Shown here: positions 6,384 through 8,303 of the stretch, in pieces
How positions within the stretch are numbered: the stretch's first letter is position 1
How the letters are laid out: each line of letters begins with the position of its first letter
DNA from: Methanobrevibacter sp.
GTDB taxonomy: Archaea; Methanobacteriota; Methanobacteria; Methanobacteriales; Methanobacteriaceae
Reading direction: 5' to 3'
Assembly: GCA_009777005.1 (NCBI GenBank)
Contig: WRMT01000128.1
Location: 1-8,303 of the forward strand
Length of the DNA: 8,303 bases
Program-made: the position numbers and the translations under genes
Notes under the pieces: model-generated
The model's input: only the letters and a program-made list of their open reading frames with translations
Databases searched by the model: none
Told to the model about the DNA's origin: nothing

Positions 6384-6974
6384 TCAAGTAGTATTAAGAA
6401 TGTATTCTATTCTTTCCCAAACTTTATCCTTGTTTTGTTCTCCATTAACCTTTTTCCAGTTTTTAGTAACTAAGAAAGCTTTTTTTCTACATTCTCCCAA
6501 TGATTTTTCATTTTCAAAAGCGTGTAAATTTGTAAATTCGTAGTTATTTCTCTTTAATATTCGTTTCATAGCTTCTTTTGGACTAATATCTAAAAAAAAC
6601 ATGTAATTTGAAGTTGGAAAAATAAAATCTAAAAATATATAGCTCAATTTAACTAATGGTTTTGGTATATACATTACCCCTAAAAGATACCTACTAAATA
6701 TTAAAATATCTGATTTAGGATAATATAGAATTAATGATCTAACAATATCTAAAACATAAAATATTCCAGCTATTAATTTTCTTAATTTTCCTTTTTTACT
6801 AAGAGCATTGTGACATATTTTTCCAAAATTATTATCGGATTCTGGGTGAGATCTTAAACTAATTACATTATCTGTTTGAAAGCTATTGTTCTCATCCATG
6901 TATTTTTCATATATAAACTGAACTTGAGTATCCTTACCTGATCCATCAATTCCATCAATAACAATAAATTTCAT
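6384..6974 (-). CDS. Thymidylate-kinase-like P-loop nucleotide kinase
   Basis: A 196-residue protein with the fold signature of thymidylate (dTMP) kinases, which phosphorylate dTMP to dTDP; the length fits. The P-loop GIDGSGKDTQ is at 8-17. S94-R95-Y96 sits where the family has the DR(Y/H) motif, FLDISPKEAMKRI (127-139) matches the usual LDxxPxxAxxRI segment, and FENEKSLGECRKKAF (153-167) matches the late helix. Departures are D15 after the P-loop lysine, where Ser or Thr is normal, S94 in place of the Asp of DRY, and RSHPES (41-46) in place of the REPGGT-type substrate loop. Substrate specificity may therefore differ from dTMP, and a paralog beside a housekeeping tmk is plausible. The ATG at 6972-6974 is preceded by a weak GTGAT (6978-6982). 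It lies 205 bp downstream of the Cdc6-like gene on the same strand, with its own TATA candidate. Confidence 0.8.
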   Translation of the reverse strand: MKFIVIDGIDGSGKDTQVQFIYEKYMDENNSFQTDNVISLRSHPESDNNFGKICHNALSKKGKLRKLIAGIFYVLDIVRSLILYYPKSDILIFSRYLLGVMYIPKPLVKLSYIFLDFIFPTSNYMFFLDISPKEAMKRILKRNNYEFTNLHAFENEKSLGECRKKAFLVTKNWKKVNGEQNKDKVWERIEYILNTT

Positions 6975-7030
6975 ATTATCACATTTTCTTTAAAAGCTCA
7001 AATCAAATAGCCATGAAAAATGAGGCATGA

Positions 7031-7195
7031 TTAATTAATTTTATACTTTCCAATAGCCTTCCTAGTTCTACTAGCCATAATTGAATGTTTTATAAAAAAT
7101 TTAAGATTGTGAAAATAGCTAAGCATTAACTTCTTACAATGAGGACTGGAAACACCCTTAAAAGATAAATATTTTCTTACTAATAATATTGTTTT
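7031..7195 (-). pseudogene. Possible gene remnant between the kinase and Cdc6-like genes
   Basis: An open stretch of 54 codons overlaps the end of the Cdc6-like gene in another frame and ends at TAA (7031-7033). Its mid to late part is rich in Lys, Arg and aromatic residues, for example KFFIKHSIMASRTRKAIGKY, and its base composition is less AT-extreme than the spacers. There is no good start upstream; the first internal ATG (7124-7126) would give only 31 residues. It could be the tail of a decayed gene such as a transposase. It does not resemble the missing winged-helix domain of Cdc6. I do not recognise the family. Confidence 0.2.
7038..7045 (-). promoter_or_regulatory. Putative TATA box of the kinase gene
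   Basis: TATAAAAT on the minus strand lies about 65 nt before the kinase ATG and would start transcription near 7015-7020. It overlaps the end of the possible remnant frame (7031-7195). Confidence 0.3.
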
Positions 7196-8028
7196 TTAAT
7201 ATGATTTAAATGTTTCTTAAATATTTTTTTATAACCTTCTGATTCTGCTACACGACCTGCCTCTTGAACTAACCTTATACCACTTCTTAAATCACCATTA
7301 TGATAGGTTAAACGTGCTGCATGTTGTATAACACTGTCACTAATCACATTATCATGAAAACCTAGTTTGCAACGATCTTTAAGTATATAATATATGTCTT
7401 CGGCAGAATAATCATTGAAATAAATTTCATGAGGTTGTAGAGAAGATTCCACTGGAGGACTTAAAATCAATTGTCTTCTACGATTAGTAATAGTTATAAC
7501 ACAAATTCTAGCCTGTTTTCTATTTTCATAGGCACGTATTAAGGAATATAAAGTTTTATTCAAGTCTCTACTTCTTATATTATCATAATCATCTAATCCT
7601 ACAAATAGTATCTTATTATTTTTAACTAAGTAGTTGATTAATGAATCATAAATATCAAATGTATTTAATCCATTGTTTTTATCTGGTTTTCCTATTAATT
7701 CTTCATGGATTCTGGAATAGATTCTATGTTCACTACGATTCATATTACAATTTATCAATACTGTTTCTATTTTTTCACCATGCTTTTCTTTCATTAATTC
7801 AAAATATTTTATAACTGTTGTTGTTTTGCCAGTAGCTGGATTACCCGTGAATTCCATATTAGGTGGTGTGAAGTCTTCTATAGGTTTATGTGATAAACAG
7901 GCTAATTGTTTCATTTGATTATCACGATATCTTAACACTTCAGGAGTGTAAGTATATTCAAATATTTCTTTGTTTTGAAATATTGTCCCTTCTTCATCGA
8001 TGATATCGAAAAAATCTTCTAATGGCAT
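7180..8028 (-). CDS. Short Orc1/Cdc6-family AAA+ protein lacking the winged-helix domain
   Basis: An archaeal Orc1/Cdc6-like AAA+ ATPase, the family that binds replication origins and helps load MCM. The N-terminus is complete: IFQNKEIFEYTYTPEVLRYR (16-35) is the family's opening segment. Walker A is GNPATGKTT (62-70) and Walker B is ILFVGLDDYDN (140-150). The sensor 1 Asn is N182 in ITITNRR, and the sensor 2 Arg is R248 in GDLRSG. The protein ends at 282, just after the AAA+ lid helix, whereas full-length members have about 380-410 residues. The C-terminal winged-helix DNA-binding domain is missing, and none of the frames after the stop codes for one. Walker B has Asp147 where Glu is usual. 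The segment PPVESSLQP (191-199) has Pro where the family's RVxSSL arginine lies. I infer a specialised or decaying paralog rather than the main initiator. The start is backed by GAGGT at 8036-8040. Confidence 0.85.
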   Translation of the reverse strand: MPLEDFFDIIDEEGTIFQNKEIFEYTYTPEVLRYRDNQMKQLACLSHKPIEDFTPPNMEFTGNPATGKTTTVIKYFELMKEKHGEKIETVLINCNMNRSEHRIYSRIHEELIGKPDKNNGLNTFDIYDSLINYLVKNNKILFVGLDDYDNIRSRDLNKTLYSLIRAYENRKQARICVITITNRRRQLILSPPVESSLQPHEIYFNDYSAEDIYYILKDRCKLGFHDNVISDSVIQHAARLTYHNGDLRSGIRLVQEAGRVAESEGYKKIFKKHLNHIKKQYY

Positions 8029-8035
8029 GGAAAAA

Positions 8036-8040
8036 ACCTC
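8036..8040 (-). promoter_or_regulatory. Ribosome binding site of the Cdc6-like gene
   Basis: GAGGT on the minus strand lies 7 nt before the ATG at 8026-8028. It confirms that the N-terminus is intact and that the short length comes from loss at the C-terminus. Confidence 0.6.
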
Positions 8041-8060
8041 TTATTTTTAAAAAAAATTAG

Positions 8061-8070
8061 TATTTATAAT
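8061..8070 (-). promoter_or_regulatory. Putative TATA box of the Cdc6-like gene
   Basis: ATTATAAATA on the minus strand is centred about 38 nt before the start codon and predicts transcription from roughly 8040-8045, with a very short leader. Confidence 0.4.
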
Positions 8071-8120
8071 GTGTTTTTATTCCCATTTTAAAGAAGTCAA
8101 AGAGCATTTGAAAAGAAATT

Positions 8121-8212
8121 ATAATAAATATCAAGTTAAAAATAATAAAAAGTGTGAAATTAAAAAAAAATATAATAAATATCAACTAAAAAAAACGTGA
8201 AATTAAAAAAAA
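8121..8212. repeat. Two-copy direct repeat upstream of the Cdc6-like gene
   Basis: ATAATAAATATCAA occurs at 8121-8134 and 8172-8185. GTGAAATTAAAAAAAA follows each copy, at 8154-8169 and 8197-8212. The two half-motifs keep their order but the spacing between them changes from 33 to 25 bp. Archaeal origins are commonly next to cdc6 genes and contain repeated initiator-binding boxes, so this may be origin-like, but I see no match to a full ORB consensus. The remainder of 8213-8303 is AT-rich with no gene visible before the window ends. Confidence 0.6.
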
Positions 8213-8303
8213 GTATAGTTCTAGAATAAAGTTTGAATAAATTATTTATAAAAAATTAATTAATTTATCACAAAAATCAATTTTATTTATTAATTTTTAA
8301 AAT

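Noticed and set aside
7000..7035. Hairpin from GCCATG and GAGGCAT between the kinase and Cdc6-like genes
   Set aside because: Pairing needs a two-base bulge and gives only about five base pairs, so it is not convincing as a terminator or attachment site.

Overview
The window looks like chromosomal DNA from a pseudomurein-walled methanogen of the Methanobacteriales, probably Methanobrevibacter or a close relative. The evidence is extremely AT-rich sequence with near pure A/T spacers, archaeal TATA-like boxes upstream of genes, a secreted protein with pseudomurein-binding-type repeats, a CxxC-containing archaeal Get3/ArsA ATPase, an anaerobic-pathway corrinoid methyltransferase (CbiE) and an Orc1/Cdc6-family AAA+ protein. 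The genus is an inference.

Layout. Two genes read rightward. A Get3/ArsA ATPase (148-1152) is followed by 644 bp without a gene that holds a regular 20-bp tandem array. Then comes a secreted protein (1797-3086) with a signal peptide, an Asn/Ser/Thr linker, two probable pseudomurein-binding repeats and a C-terminal M14-like zinc carboxypeptidase domain. A convergent AT-rich spacer (3087-3647) with diverged ~50-60 bp repeats and a hairpin separates these from four leftward genes. In transcription order these are a short Orc1/Cdc6-like ATPase (8028-7180), a thymidylate-kinase-like P-loop kinase (6974-6384), a BspA-type leucine-rich-repeat protein (5665-4391) and cbiE (4283-3648). Each leftward gene has its own plausible TATA box and the gaps are long (107-718 bp), so they are probably separate transcription units rather than an operon.

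How the genes relate. No single pathway ties the window together. The Get3 ATPase would handle membrane-protein targeting. The secreted peptidase would act on the cell wall. CbiE contributes to corrinoid synthesis, needed for methanogenic methyl transfer. The Cdc6-like/thymidylate-kinase-like pair hints at replication or nucleotide metabolism, but both proteins depart from canonical motifs.

Most worth a second look: the wall-binding M14-like peptidase, which is not the known cysteine-protease type of pseudomurein endopeptidase; the Cdc6 paralog that lacks the winged-helix domain and has altered ATPase residues; the 20/40-bp tandem array with its flanking direct repeat; and the LRR protein with segmentally duplicated 22-residue units and no visible export signal. 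No rRNA, tRNA, CRISPR array or intact insertion sequence was seen.
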